From Archegozetes longisetosus (taxonomy: Eukaryota; Arthropoda; Arachnida; Sarcoptiformes; Trhypochthoniidae): a stretch of 64,000 nt of DNA. Under the pieces are notes generated by a model. The model did not search any database, had not been told where the DNA came from, and saw only the letters and a program-made list of their open reading frames with translations. The position numbers were made by a program, and so were the translations under genes. This document shows positions 25,701 to 38,202 of the stretch, piece by piece (positions within the stretch are counted from its first letter, which is position 1; each line of letters begins with the position of its first letter). The stretch covers positions 7,853,073 through 7,917,072 of the forward strand of contig JAEMBT020000004.1 of the NCBI GenBank assembly GCA_018873245.2. Reading direction: 5' to 3'.

Positions 25701-28700
25701 TGCATTGAAGCCGTAATAAATATTCTGTCTATCAATGAAATAATGCATATGATGATATTTGCTTAAAACAGTTGAATAAGAAAATGATCGGTTGCCGTAA
25801 CAGAACTAAGTATAAATATTTTACTGATTTGAAGGCTAATTTTCTTTATAGGGTTATGAGTAGTAGTAGAATAAACATCTTTTTTTAACCAATTGATAAA
25901 TATGATAGATGAAAACTCTTATGCAACAAGTAACACATCTACAGTAATTCTTATATTAAAGTATGGAAATTCCATGCAACGTCATTACGAAGTCGTCTTG
26001 AGTTTTATGTTTGGTTTCTCCAAATCTTTCCATTATGCGGTATAGCGCCAGTTCTAAGATTACGAGTTTCATTAATTATCTCATTGCCAAAAATACCCTA
26101 TCACTATATTCTATTGTTTACAATTAGCTTCGCAACGAAGTTGCTTTCATTGATTTTGTTGTTCAATTGTATTGGAATAAGTACCGAGCACTTGTAAATT
26201 ACCAAATTTTTGAAGCCATTGAACGCTCGTTTTATTTTGAGTGTTGAACTGTTTATCTTTTTTAACGGCTAAACAAGTGATAAAATATGATAAGGTCTAG
26301 GATAGAATATATTCATGGTGGATCTTCTATTTATTAAATTGTGTTATTATTGAGCGTTTATATCTTATCTTTTCAAGTATTGTTAGTGTCTCTGACCTTT
26401 AATACAACTGAGTTGCATGTTCTAGATATTTGTTTGCAACACATGTCTAAAAATCATGATAAATGGTCAGCTTGGTTCACATTTTTAAAAATTCATGTTT
26501 GCTCTGCTGTTTTGTTGCTGGCATTGTTGTGAATAACTAAATGCGCATTAGTTGAAGCTTTCAAATGCAAGTTTGCTAACTTGATCTATACTTGGATTTA
26601 AGCTTAATTTGCAACAGCTCTGGCTGTTCAATAGCACCAAATTGCAAAATGATTGCAAATGTTTTATTGTAATAGTTTGATCTGATGAGTTGCATGTCAT
26701 TTTTAGAAACAACATTAGCATTTAATTGATAATCTAAAAAACTAAGTAAAATACTAATAAATGCTTGAAATGTTTAGTTTATTTGGTATTTTTGATTGTT
26801 TTGCTATGAGAACATGTAATTATCAAAAAGCGTTTGTTTATTTGATTTTCTGCTTATTGATTTGAGAAGTTGTGATTTGTTGCACGCATTTGAGTAAGCG
26901 GTCATTTAAGCGTTCATCAGTACAAATGAGGAACACATTCAATAATAATTATTCCTTAAATATTCGTCAAATATTGCGGCGCACACGAATTATTTACCTA
27001 AAAGTATCATACGATCAAAATAATTAAAGTTTTTAATGCGGAATAACATTTAACTGTTTTCATTGACGATAGTTTCAAATTATTTAAGACTTGTATTCGA
27101 GAGTTGGCTTCAATTTGAAACTTGTTTACGAAAAGCGAGCTTATGTTATTCTGTTTCATTCTTCGACTCTTGTTTATCATCCATTTAGACATTTGCACCA
27201 GATATTGTGCTAAATATATTTCTATTTTGATTAGGTTTATTTTCAGACTTCATTTAATGCGTTTCACAAAGTATTAAATTCAAAATTTTTAGTGTTCGTG
27301 GAAAACATTTTATAAAAGATGAAAAAGTCATAAAGGCTTTGTCATAAGTCTCTCAAAATAAACCAATTGAACGCCAGAAATGAAGAGACGCCTTAACATA
27401 ATAACCTAAGAATATGTATAAATAGTCCTAAAATTGAATTAATCATAATTGAAAGTATTGCAATCTGATAATGGAAAGTTAAGTTTTATTTTGACTCAAT
27501 GTTTTCGAACTTATTAGAATAAAAAGTACAAGTCTTTTACTTGTGAATAAATAGCAAATTATGCTTTTTGAGTAATTCGTTTTTATTGAAACTTGTGTTT
27601 AAATTCACTTTTACAAAGTTTCATAGCATAATCATATGAACTTCAAGTTTTAATGTTTTGTTATATTTTTCACTGGTCAGTCTAATAATACCTTATCTTA
27701 TATCGAAGTTTAAGAGTTGAAAAAAGGGAACCTTTAAACTTCAATTAGTAAGTTGTCCTACGCATAAACATTAAAAATTGTTTTATTATGTGTGCCCTTC
27801 ATTGCTAAGGCTTTTCTTCATTTCTCGCGTTCAATTGTAAAACGGATTAAATGTTTTACATTTGAAAAGCCATATGTTTATAGAGTATTATGAGTTGTAA
27901 GACTAAATGAGACTGCAGCCCCTTTTAAAAAATAAACCATTAATTAAAGGCTTAAAAAATAATTTTCAGATATGTATTTGAAAATTGTAAAAAGACTGAA
28001 CGTGTATCTCAATTGAGCTTAAACTGATGAGTAATCTCTTGAATATTTAAACTAAAACTATAGAGGCAATCGGAAAATTATAGCGCATAAATCTGTTGGC
28101 TTCTGTAACGATTACCAGAACTTTCAAATGTTTTCATTCATTTAATACTTAGATTATAGAAAAGCCTATCTTCTATTCATTCAAATGGAATTGAAGTAAT
28201 ACGACTGAGCGGTTAGTTTAGTATTTTTTGCATTAAAACTTTTTACATGAAATCCTATTTGGTCTTAAATGTTTTTTAAAAGCTGCATGTTCTATCACTT
28301 TAATTTAATTTGTGCAAACGTTTCTAACGAAAGCCGTACAAAATGGCAAAATTGCATGTCATTAATGAGCAATGAGTAAGTTTGAATAATGGTTAAGTCA
28401 TCAAATTTCATGTTATCGATCAAGCCTTTGATTATAAGCACAATTATTGGAAGCATTACTATTGAACGCCTGAGAATGTGTTTTGGTTTCTATTTCTGTC
28501 ATTGATATACATTGTAAAATTGTAAATTTGATGAGTCATCCAAGTGTATAATCATGAGAAAAGTTTAGTTAACACTTGCAATCTCAATAAAAAAAAATGA
28601 TTTCAATAGAGATTCAATCTAAATTATTATTATCATTAGTGGTAAATCGAAAAAATGTCTGAATAAAATTGAAGGAATGCAAACTTACAACTATTTCGTG

Positions 28701-31174
28701 TCTAGTATGAATGCATATGAATTATTTGAAAAAACATTTGACTCGTTAGGTTATATTTTTAACCAACTGTTTGGCTAATTCGATTCGCGTCTATCTCGGG
28801 TTTACTGTTTAAGCTCAAATAAATTGAACAGTTTTTTCAACACTACTTTCAATTGTATATAAAATTTGCAAATTCATGGTAACGAATGATCTTAATTGTT
28901 TCAGTGTAACTTATGAATTAGATGTTGAAAGCAGTTTACGAATCACTTTCTTCAGGTTATATTTTTGATTGCATGAAACTTACTATTTTGTTACTACTAC
29001 CTGAAATTTTGATAGTCCGATAGTGAATTCCATAAGGTTTTCGCAAATACACTAATAATCAATATCGTTTTATGTACTTTTTATTTGCTATTAGTGTTAG
29101 CTTAACGACTAAATTGATGGACAAATTATAAAAAATAGATTGAACTCAACTAATATCCGATATGCAGCGACGAAGTTAAATCAATCTACTAACGAATCAA
29201 ACGATAAAACAATTATTCAAGTGAACATATAAATAAATATCCTGTAATTGTTTTACATAGAAGTGAAATTAAAAATTGTGAATGATCAAATATGTTTAAT
29301 TTATGAATCGCTTGTTTCTATTGCTTTTTGTCATTGACGTCTACATTTAATTATATTCTGCTCGCAAACTTTTCATTAAGTTATAATTGCTATGAAATAA
29401 AGTTCTCTGAGTAATAATAAACTCTCTAATTTGAAAAATGTTTTCATTATAATTGTTGAATAAGATGAAAACCTATTTGGATAGCGATAGCATTTTAATT
29501 ATGACTCACGCAATACCACGTTTACTATTTAGCATTTTAACATGTTTACTAATACTTTAACACCGCAAACAGTCAGTATAAAAATTAATTAATTTTCTCA
29601 TTGCTTGCTTCAAGCGCATCAACTTAAAATTGAAGTTGTACTCGAGTTAGTTACATTATATGATAAATCATATGATTATTCTGATAAAACCTGATTCCGA
29701 AGAACGACGACACGAGCCATAATTCTTTTAACCTGATTTGTATAGCACTAACCATAAAACTTTTTAGGGCTCATAAACTGTCGCTCGGATGTAATTTGAA
29801 GGCTGAAAAGGGTATATAAAAAGACAAATATTAATAATGTTGCTAACGTTTCGTTGTATAAGCAGTTTTGATCGTAATAGGATTGAGAGTACTTTTACGA
29901 TCATAAAAGCATTCACAGCAACAGACAATTTTTGGTCCGTTTCTATCCTATTTTCTGTTGAACTTCTAGGGGAACTATTTGTATTTTTTGTCCACTTTTC
30001 TTCATATCAAATCAAAGTTATGGCAGTAGGAAATTTAAACATTTATTTTATTATAAAATAGAAGGCATTCCATTAGAACTTATTCTTTTTTGTATTTATA
30101 AATCATTTAAAGTCGATTCCAATTTTGCGAGGGTTTCAAAGCTGATGATAGAATCATTTTTCACTTTTATTTGGTGAAAACTGCACGCGCTGTTGTAGTA
30201 GAATTCAATTTTAACTCGTCTTTTCTATACATATATGGATTTGCACGCTATGAAAATTGCATGAATTTTATAGTAATTTATTTAAACGTTTATCTTACGA
30301 ACTCTCGTTCTCTCAAACACAACATTCTGCCAAATTCAGTTCAATCTTAAGAGTTAGTGTTAGTGAACTTATTTTGTTGATTCGCTAACACAAGTATTTC
30401 AGTTGACATGTCTTAATGATAATCATTAAGTCTTAAGTAAGATCTGTCGACATAGCATTCTATATAAAGCAATGGTGTTGCAGCTTCATAATAGCTTTAA
30501 AAGTTGAACACTTTCATCAATTTGAGTGAATAACCCATTGAAACAATTGAAAAATAATTGAACCAGCATTCAGTTTACATACTCCGTTGTATTGGTTGTT
30601 CTAAAATTGATTCAATATTATGTTGAATTTTGTTTCATTCTTTCAACTTATTAATTATTGAGTATATTATATCTAAATACATGTATAGTATACTGGATAT
30701 AGTGAACTGCAACTAAAAGTGTTCACCATAAGCATTGCTATTCACTATAAATGAATAATATTTATACCATGTTTGTGAATATTTGTTCGCAATAACGGAG
30801 TTTTCATTATAAGTGAATTCACTATAGCATTACTTTTTATTGTGTTGAACAGGATGTTGCACAACAATGTGTTCACTCTATCCAGAATAGGCTGTATTAA
30901 GAAATAATTTCATACTTTTAATTAAAGTTGAAGTAATGAAACACCTTCGTTAGCTTAAAGACATATTTGATTACAAAGTTTCGTAAGGTACTGCGAAAAA
31001 CTAGTGATTTGTGCAAGCAATATTGATACAGCGTTAACATTTTAGTTGCTTTCAATCTAAAATTGATGAATATTCTAATCTATTGATGTAAAGTTTCCTC
31101 TTGATCTCTATTATACATAATTTGTAAAGTGATCTTATCACTATATTAGGATTCAATAACTAGTATGGATGAAA
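22704..31174. other. 8.5-kb intergenic region between divergent DBNL and RHOBTB
   Basis: No coding exon could be supported. It is uniformly AT-rich, with a roughly 40-bp near-tandem duplication at about 24,789-24,866 (shared core AACTTATCAATTATT) and one small TA-flanked inverted-repeat element near 30,690. It should contain both promoters and could hide non-coding 5' exons of RHOBTB, which the sequence alone does not show. Confidence 0.5.
30691..30887. mobile_element. Short TA-flanked MITE, possibly pogo/Tigger-like
   Basis: A 197-bp element flanked by TA on both sides. Its ends are inverted repeats: left TACTGGATATAGTGAAC, right (reverse complement) TTCTGGATAGAGTGAAC. Subterminal TTCACTATAA / ATAGTGAATT motifs repeat in both orientations, as in pogo-type termini. 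No coding capacity. Family assignment is inferred from TA flanks and motif style only. Confidence 0.55.
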
Positions 31175-34100
31175 ATGGATAATGAACAGCCACATCAGGA
31201 ACTTGTCAAGTGCGTCGTTGTCGGCGACACTGCTGTCGGTAATGTACCTAAATATGATTGAATTGTTATTATTTTTTAGCTTTACTCACTCTATTTTGAT
31301 AAAATTAGGCAAAACTCGTCTGATATGCGCTCGAGCCTGTAATTCTCGTCTTGATCTCAGTCAGCTTATGACAACTCACATCCCAACTGTTTGGGCTATT
31401 GATCAATACAGAATTCATAAGGAGGTACTTTTTATTTTTAGTTATTAAATTTAGCTTTTACTCGTGTTTTTTTAAGTTTTTTTGGAAAATATTCTGTGTT
31501 TACATATTATTTTTTACATTCTTGTTTCAATCCCAGACAGTACAAGAATAATAGAACTTTTGAAACATTTCCAAATTTCCAAATGAGTAAATCTAAACAT
31601 AATCTTGATTTATTTTCTCGATTTTTTTACCTTTGAGAGTTGATATAGCATTTAGAACTAAGTTTAATTTTTAATGTTCATCATTTATTTGGTTTACTTT
31701 GAAATTGAATTTTTTCCATTAGGTCGATAGTAAAGAAAATTTGTCTTTCACTTCAAAAGATTGAAGTTGAAACTTGATCAGAGTCTGTACTTTTTGAGCA
31801 AATTTCGACTATTTACAGTTGATCTGTAAAAATGATTGTTAGAATAGATAGTGCCTATCATTATAAGCCTAAGCTATCAGGTTTAGGGATATTGAGTCTA
31901 ATTTCATGTAGCATTCACACTAATATAGAATAATGAGAGAGAAATGCAGCAAAAGTGCATTAAAGTGACTAATGTTGTATAGGTCTTAGAGCGATCGTGG
32001 GAAGTAGTTGATGGAGTCAATGTCTCATTAAGATTATGGGATACTTTTGGTGACCACGACAAAGACAGACGCTTTGCCTATGGAAGGTATGCATTCAATT
32101 TGATTTATGCGTTGGCGACAATCTTTCTCTATGTCAATGATTTTACTCTAAAAACCTTTTAGTTTTGCTATTGTTCAAATTGATCAATATTTTCATTAGC
32201 ACCAGATTGACTGTTCAATTTTTTGGTTCGTTAGATTAATGTTGCATTTCACTTACAGATCGGATGTAGTTTTATTGTGTTTCTCAGTTGCAAATCCGAT
32301 TTCACTGCGAAACTGTAAAGTAATTTGGTATCCAGAAATTAGGAGATTCTGTCCAAATACTCCAATAGTTTTGGTTGGCTGTAAAAATGATCTGAGATAT
32401 ATGTATAGAGACGAAAAGTTTTTGACACTATGTAGGGAAAGGAGTCCCTTTTTCAGGTAATTCTCCTAAAGTAGGGGTGTCTTAGAAACGATGTATGATT
32501 TTTTTGCTCGACTGTTCTATTGAGTTGAGTCAAGATAGAAATTTCTATACGTGATAAAACTTGAAGACAAGATAATCAAGTTTTAAATTATTAAGATTGA
32601 TCGGTCACTGTGTGTCCTAATTATTCGCATAATTTATTTTTGATTTTATTGAATGACTAAAAAGTTATTGAAGTTTTCGAATCGTACAATTTTTTAAGAC
32701 ACCCTTTATTATGGCTTGCCTATTTACATATTCAAGTTATTCATAAGTTAAACTGATGATGAATGCGTCAACATTTCATTTGAAAGGCGATGTAAAGTTT
32801 TTATCAAATCGATTAAACTATAGTTGAAAATGTGAATTAAAGTATAGCGTAAATGAAAAACAGATTCATATATTCACTAAACTATAGTTATTTTTCAGGG
32901 CTAATCATCTTTGCAGCAGATTTCCTGAGCTCGGCAGGTACTGATCATACGTTTAATTAACAATCATTTTGCTATTAATGCTAAGTGCTATAAGTGTTAG
33001 TCAGTATTGCAGAACCATTAAAGCGTTAATGTATGACAAATCGCCTCTTTTAATGAATGATTAATGAATGGCTTATGACAATTGAAGATTTTTTCGAAGC
33101 ACTGCCCTAAATGTTGTCCTTTTCCAAGAGTAATTCAATATTTATATGATAGGACCTTAATGAAGATGATATTTGATTTTTTCGATATCCATCAAATATG
33201 TTTTTTGTATTATTTAAAGATGAAGAACTAGCAAAACAAAACTCAATCATTGTTTTTCTCGCTTATAATCCAACTGATCTGCAATTTTAATTACGATGAC
33301 TGTGATAGTAAGCAAGGTTTAGTTTCTATTTTTGTTCGATCAATTTTTTTTCGAAGTGATCCAACAAAATCTTGCTTACTTACGAGTCATTAAGGATTCA
33401 AAGATGCCAATAATCGGAGTTATCCTACTACTCAATGCTATTTGTATTGAGTCTTAATTTGCTAATTCTTTGGTTATAATTTTTGTTGATGAAAATATAT
33501 TCTCAAAAGTAATTAAGTATAATGGAATGAATTAATTTTGAGCTCATCAATTAATTATAATAAACACATAACTTGCGTATCGCATTATTTGTAATTCAAG
33601 TAACTGTTGTGTTATAAATGTTGCACGAAATTGATCCAATTCGATTTATAGTCAGTATTAATCACTAATTTTCCTAAAATCGATCTTTCACTAATTGCAG
33701 ACCTCTCAAAGAGACTGATATCCTAACTCCAGAACAGGGAAGACTTGTTGCAAAAGAAATCGAAGCGCCATACTATGAAACCAGTGTTTTTACGCATTTC
33801 GGTGAATATCCGATAATAACCCATAACTACTCTGACTGATCAATAATTCTAATTTGATTATAATTGCTGTGCAGGAGTCAATGAAGTTTTCGAGAATGTA
33901 ATTAGGGTTGCGTTGATAGCTAGACGTCAGCAAAGGTTTTGGATGACAAACTTGAAGCATGTTCAGCGGTCTCTACTACAAGAACCGTTTTGTCCGCCAC
34001 AACCCCTGCCACCTAAAATAGTAGTACCGGCCTCTCAGTTCGATCAACACTTGACATCATTATTACACTCTCAGGCATACACTGATGTAATTCTATCAAT

Positions 34101-35688
34101 AGGCAAGTCTGGCATTTGCGCCCATAAAGTTATATTATCTGCCGCTTCGAACGAGTTCTACAAATTGTTTACGATGGATATCACGGCTATCTCTGATTAT
34201 AATAACTCACTGGGATACTGGGGTAGAAGTGCGAGTGATTCCAGTATTGCGAGCTCTACTGATGCTTCGTCTGTAGGCAATTTCAACACCGATACCGAAC
34301 AACTACTGAGCTCCTCACCAGCAGGTCTGATCGATACTGGACATATAAATAAGCTATATATGTTTCGTGCCTCACAAATGCCTCCGCCCTCGAGTGCTAA
34401 CTCTCCAGTCGCCAACTCTAGCGTTTTGAGAAAGAGATCCAGTTTTCACAATCAAACCGACTTCGGTTCTTCTAGAACAGGTGTACACAAGACTTTAAAT
34501 CATCCATTATTTCAATCAATAAGTATAGAACATGGAGAAAATATATTGGATTACAGCGCAAGACTTGCGCCACATGTACAAACCATTGTTTCGATGTCTA
34601 ATGTGATCACTTTAGGTGCTCTCCAAAGCTACATTCGTTTTATTTATTCGGGAAGTCTTAATCTCGAAAAAGACTTTCCTATTTCTGAGTTGTACGATAT
34701 GGCAGAACTTTTAGGATTTCAAGAGTTACAGATAGTTCTGAGAAATTTGGACGATTCTCGCAATATCAAAGAATCTGATGTCTATTTCAATCAGTCATTC
34801 CTCAACGAATTTACTCAGAAAATGAGGAAAAAGCTTAAAACTATATGTTTAGACGAAGGATTGTTTGCAGGTTCGCTTTATTCTAATTGTATAGAATTTT
34901 TAAAATGCGCGTTCAATTACTAATTGATCTAATTTTGAAGATGTGGTCTTTCAACTGGAAGATGGAACATGTTCGGGACATAAAGCAATTTTGATGTGTA
35001 GATGTGATATGATGGACGCCATGTTTAGAGGAGATTTTCGGGAAAGTTCTGCTAAAGTGGTATGTTTTTGTCTGTTTTATCAGGTTCTTCATTGATTTGA
35101 TTTGGTCACTCTATCCTTAAATAGATTCCTTTTCCGGGTGTCAATAAAGAGACTTTTCGCCAAATGCTGTTTTATATCTATACCGACAATTTAGACTCAA
35201 GTATCAATCATTCAAATTGCCTGCAATTATTAGAGCTTGCGAATAGACTATGTTTACCAAGACTGGTGGTTCTTATTGAGAATGAAGTAATCAATGAATT
35301 GAATCGGATGAGCGATTCGGGCGCGGATATAACAGAGACAGTATTGAAGTTGTTAGAGCCCTGCCAAATACACAATGCAGACCAACTCTCGGAGTTCTGT
35401 CTTCATCAAATTGCTATCCATTACAATGATATATGTCATAGGAATACTAAGCTACTTCGCAATCTTCATCCTGAAAATCAGGCTTATCTCAATCGCAATC
35501 GATGGCCACCCGTTTGGTATCTTAAAGAATATGATTATTTTGAGCGATGTGTTAGAGAAAGGCAGTGGCAAGAGAAACCAAAGGGGTTGAAAAGACATCG
35601 ATTGAATAGTGTATGTCTTTGTTTTTCTGGCAAAAATAGACGTAATGATTCTCGTAATAATTCTAAACAAGAATATCGTTACACTTGA
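31175..35688 (+). CDS. RHOBTB: RhoBTB, atypical Rho GTPase with tandem BTB domains
   Basis: Acts as a cullin-3 substrate-adaptor-like atypical Rho protein. Exons 31175-31238, 31309-31424, 31983-32086, 32259-32456, 32899-32937, 33701-33801, 33875-34870, 34941-35059 and 35125-35688 are all phase-consistent, 766 residues (human RHOBTB2 727). GTPase-like domain (about 1-215): P-loop [21 protein letters not shown], the family-specific [17 protein letters not shown] in place of the canonical switch II, and GCKND for base recognition. Then [18 protein letters not shown], a first BTB interrupted by a Ser-rich insert of about 120 residues, a second BTB ([17 protein letters not shown]), a BACK-like segment and the family signature [10 protein letters not shown]. 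One gene of this type is expected in an invertebrate, so no number is assigned. Confidence 0.96.
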
Positions 35689-37146
35689 TTTTTATTAACG
35701 TTTAACCTCAACTTAAGTTTTATGGACCAATGGTTTATAAGTTCGAACTTATACTATCGTGTAATACTTATTATTTTATATAAACATTGGCTTATTTCAA
35801 TTGAATACCCGCTTTCGATGTTAAATATTGATTGTAATCTATGTTAGGATTTAAGTAATTATTCATATTGTGATATAATTTATACTTATGTAGTCTTTGC
35901 TTTCTCGCCTTCTCTTTTGCTCAATTTGTCTCCTGATGTGTTCATCGAATTTTCTTCATTTCATTTATTTGTAACTATTTCTTAATTGGTTTAATTTATT
36001 AATTTTCGCTATTAAAACGAGATCACTTAAATGAATACTGTTATTGTAGATTGAGTGCAACCAGGGTTTCAATTGGAAAAATATCAATTGTTAGTTAAGC
36101 CATTTTTCTAAATAGAGCAAAGTTTTAATTACTTTGAAAGAATACTCAAGCTCTTGAAACTCTTGTTCAAATTTATACTCTAAATTTGAAATGCGTAAAC
36201 CCCTTATGTTCGTAAACACAAAACTTATCCTTAATAAAGAAGTCTATGAATTTCAAACTTTTCAGTCGTATCAAACGCAGGTTTAAGTAAAAATTGCTTT
36301 TCAATACTAATGGTGTGACCCTCTTTTAGGAGAATAACTCGGAGCAAGCATTCAACTTCTAAAGACTGAAAAGTTATGTCATAAACTTGTTTATATTGAT
36401 CAAGCTTTGACCCGTTAAGGTATAATCAAACAGTTGATAAATTTTCGTTCTCTATGAAATGTTAAAAATATTCTTATCAATACTGGCGCATAAGTTACCA
36501 GAATCGTACACTTTCTATGTTTGAAATAATTAGTTGATTACAATTTATTACCAACAATTCGTTCACTTATGAAAGTCTTCTGATAAAGGTTAGAATTGAT
36601 TGCTTTTTTAATCATTTGGTTCTAGTATTGTTACAGTTTGAATTGAACAATGTCATCAATTCATTCATGATTTTTATTTTAAAATATTTCATCCATTTTT
36701 GTACTGTATACTTACTTTTTACTCACCAAATAAATCATTTGGAATTTTATATGAATGTTTCAGTTATTCAAACTCAGGTTCAAATTCATTCTACTTTCAC
36801 CGTTACATAAGCTCTATTTAAGAGCTATTTTTCAAACAATTCGAGACAGACTTATGGTGATAGATAACGAGTACCACTTCTAGTGTTTTAGATTTTAAAG
36901 TTTACATCAATTGATTTTGGCCTTCAATTGTGGCCTTATTGCTGCATCTGTTGATCTGAGTTAGAATTAAGTTCGCTACATTTTCACCCGAGATTTAGTT
37001 TAATGCAAAATGCAACAATAGGTTGCAGTTGAACACTAGGGCGCAATCAAATCAATTAAACAAAAAATAACACCAAAATGAAATAAACGAATGACAAGCC
37101 AATTGAACTCTAAGCGAATTTATTGATAAAACTTATAAATCTATAA
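35689..37146. other. Gap between convergent RHOBTB and MRPL35
   Basis: Contains the two 3' UTRs and AT-rich sequence. No additional exon, RNA gene or repeat was recognised. Confidence 0.5.
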
Positions 37147-37717
37147 CTATTCAGGATCAGGTTTGTATTCATGTAATATATTAATATAACTAGAACCAAC
37201 AAATTCTTTGCCGAGTGGTACAAAAGCAAAGTTATGCCGTTTCTGATAGGGTTCGTACGGATCGTCAACAAAATAAGTCGGAGTTTTATAATAAGATGAA
37301 ACCATTTGATCCAGTACTTTGCATTGTTCTTCAGTACAAAACACATGTTGCTTAGCCCACCAACGAATATACCATGGTTTTCTCCACAAGTGCTTCTTGC
37401 GTCCAGCTCTCGGTCTGATCCAAGCTCCCCAATTCAAACGGTAGAACCGCTCGACAACTGCTCGATTCGTTCTGAATTTTCCTTGACTGTGAGTGTAATA
37501 AATGACATTTCGTTTTGGGACTACTTCGTGACTTGTCTCCACTTTTCTATTAAGTATTGTTTGACCAGCTACTGGCGCATTCATTGTCATCCATTTCCAG
37601 GCAACTAATTGTTAAAGTATGAAATATTTATCAATATTTGATTACCAAATCTTTTCGTTCGTTCTTATCTTTCTTACAATTGATTCCAGATGAAAGTGAT
37701 CTCAATTGAGACATCAT
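37147..37717 (-). CDS. MRPL35: Mitochondrial ribosomal protein bL35m
   Basis: Large-subunit protein of the mitochondrial ribosome. Minus-strand exons 37717-37678 and 37604-37147 give 165 residues (human 188). The first exon (13 codons) encodes the start of a basic, Ser-rich presequence. The body carries RFYRLNWGAWIRPRAGRKKHLW, CTEEQCKVLDQMVSSYYK and YFVDDPYEPYQKRHN, which match human MRPL35 blocks. The donor at 37677 (GTAAGA) was preferred over one 34 bases further on (GTAATC) because only the former keeps the frame. Head-to-head with MMS19, start codons 485 bp apart. Confidence 0.92.
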
Positions 37718-38202
37718 TTTTCAATTATTTTCTAAATGCTTCACAACTTTTAATGCATGGAGTTCGCTTAAGTTAATTTAAACCAATTCAAAATTCAGTT
37801 AGTTTTGTTTACTAGTAGAGAGACTGCTGCCTTAATGTTTTCAATGCAATAAAACCCCGAATAGAGCTAACTTCACTTCAATTCTTAAGACTTCATTAAC
37901 TAACTTGTTTCTATTATTAAATTTAAAGCAAAACACTTTACTTATTGAGATTAAGCTTCATTACACCCTGTATTTGGAACAAATGCCAAAAATTATTAAC
38001 TAATTGTTTGAAATGATATTGATAGACATGAAATAGGTTTAACTGTAACAATGAGAGCACGTGATTAGAGATAATTTTCCATTATTTGTATGCATTTTAA
38101 TAACATTTCGTAATCATTGTGTTTATTCATTGAGTTATTAATCAAATTAATATTATAAAAGTAACTAATTATTGTTTTTATGCAAAATAATATATTGGTG
38201 AA
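37718..38202. promoter_or_regulatory. Shared divergent promoter, MRPL35 and MMS19
   Basis: A 485-bp gap between start codons of opposite orientation. AT-rich, with no motif I can place with confidence. Location is inferred from gene geometry. Confidence 0.4.
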
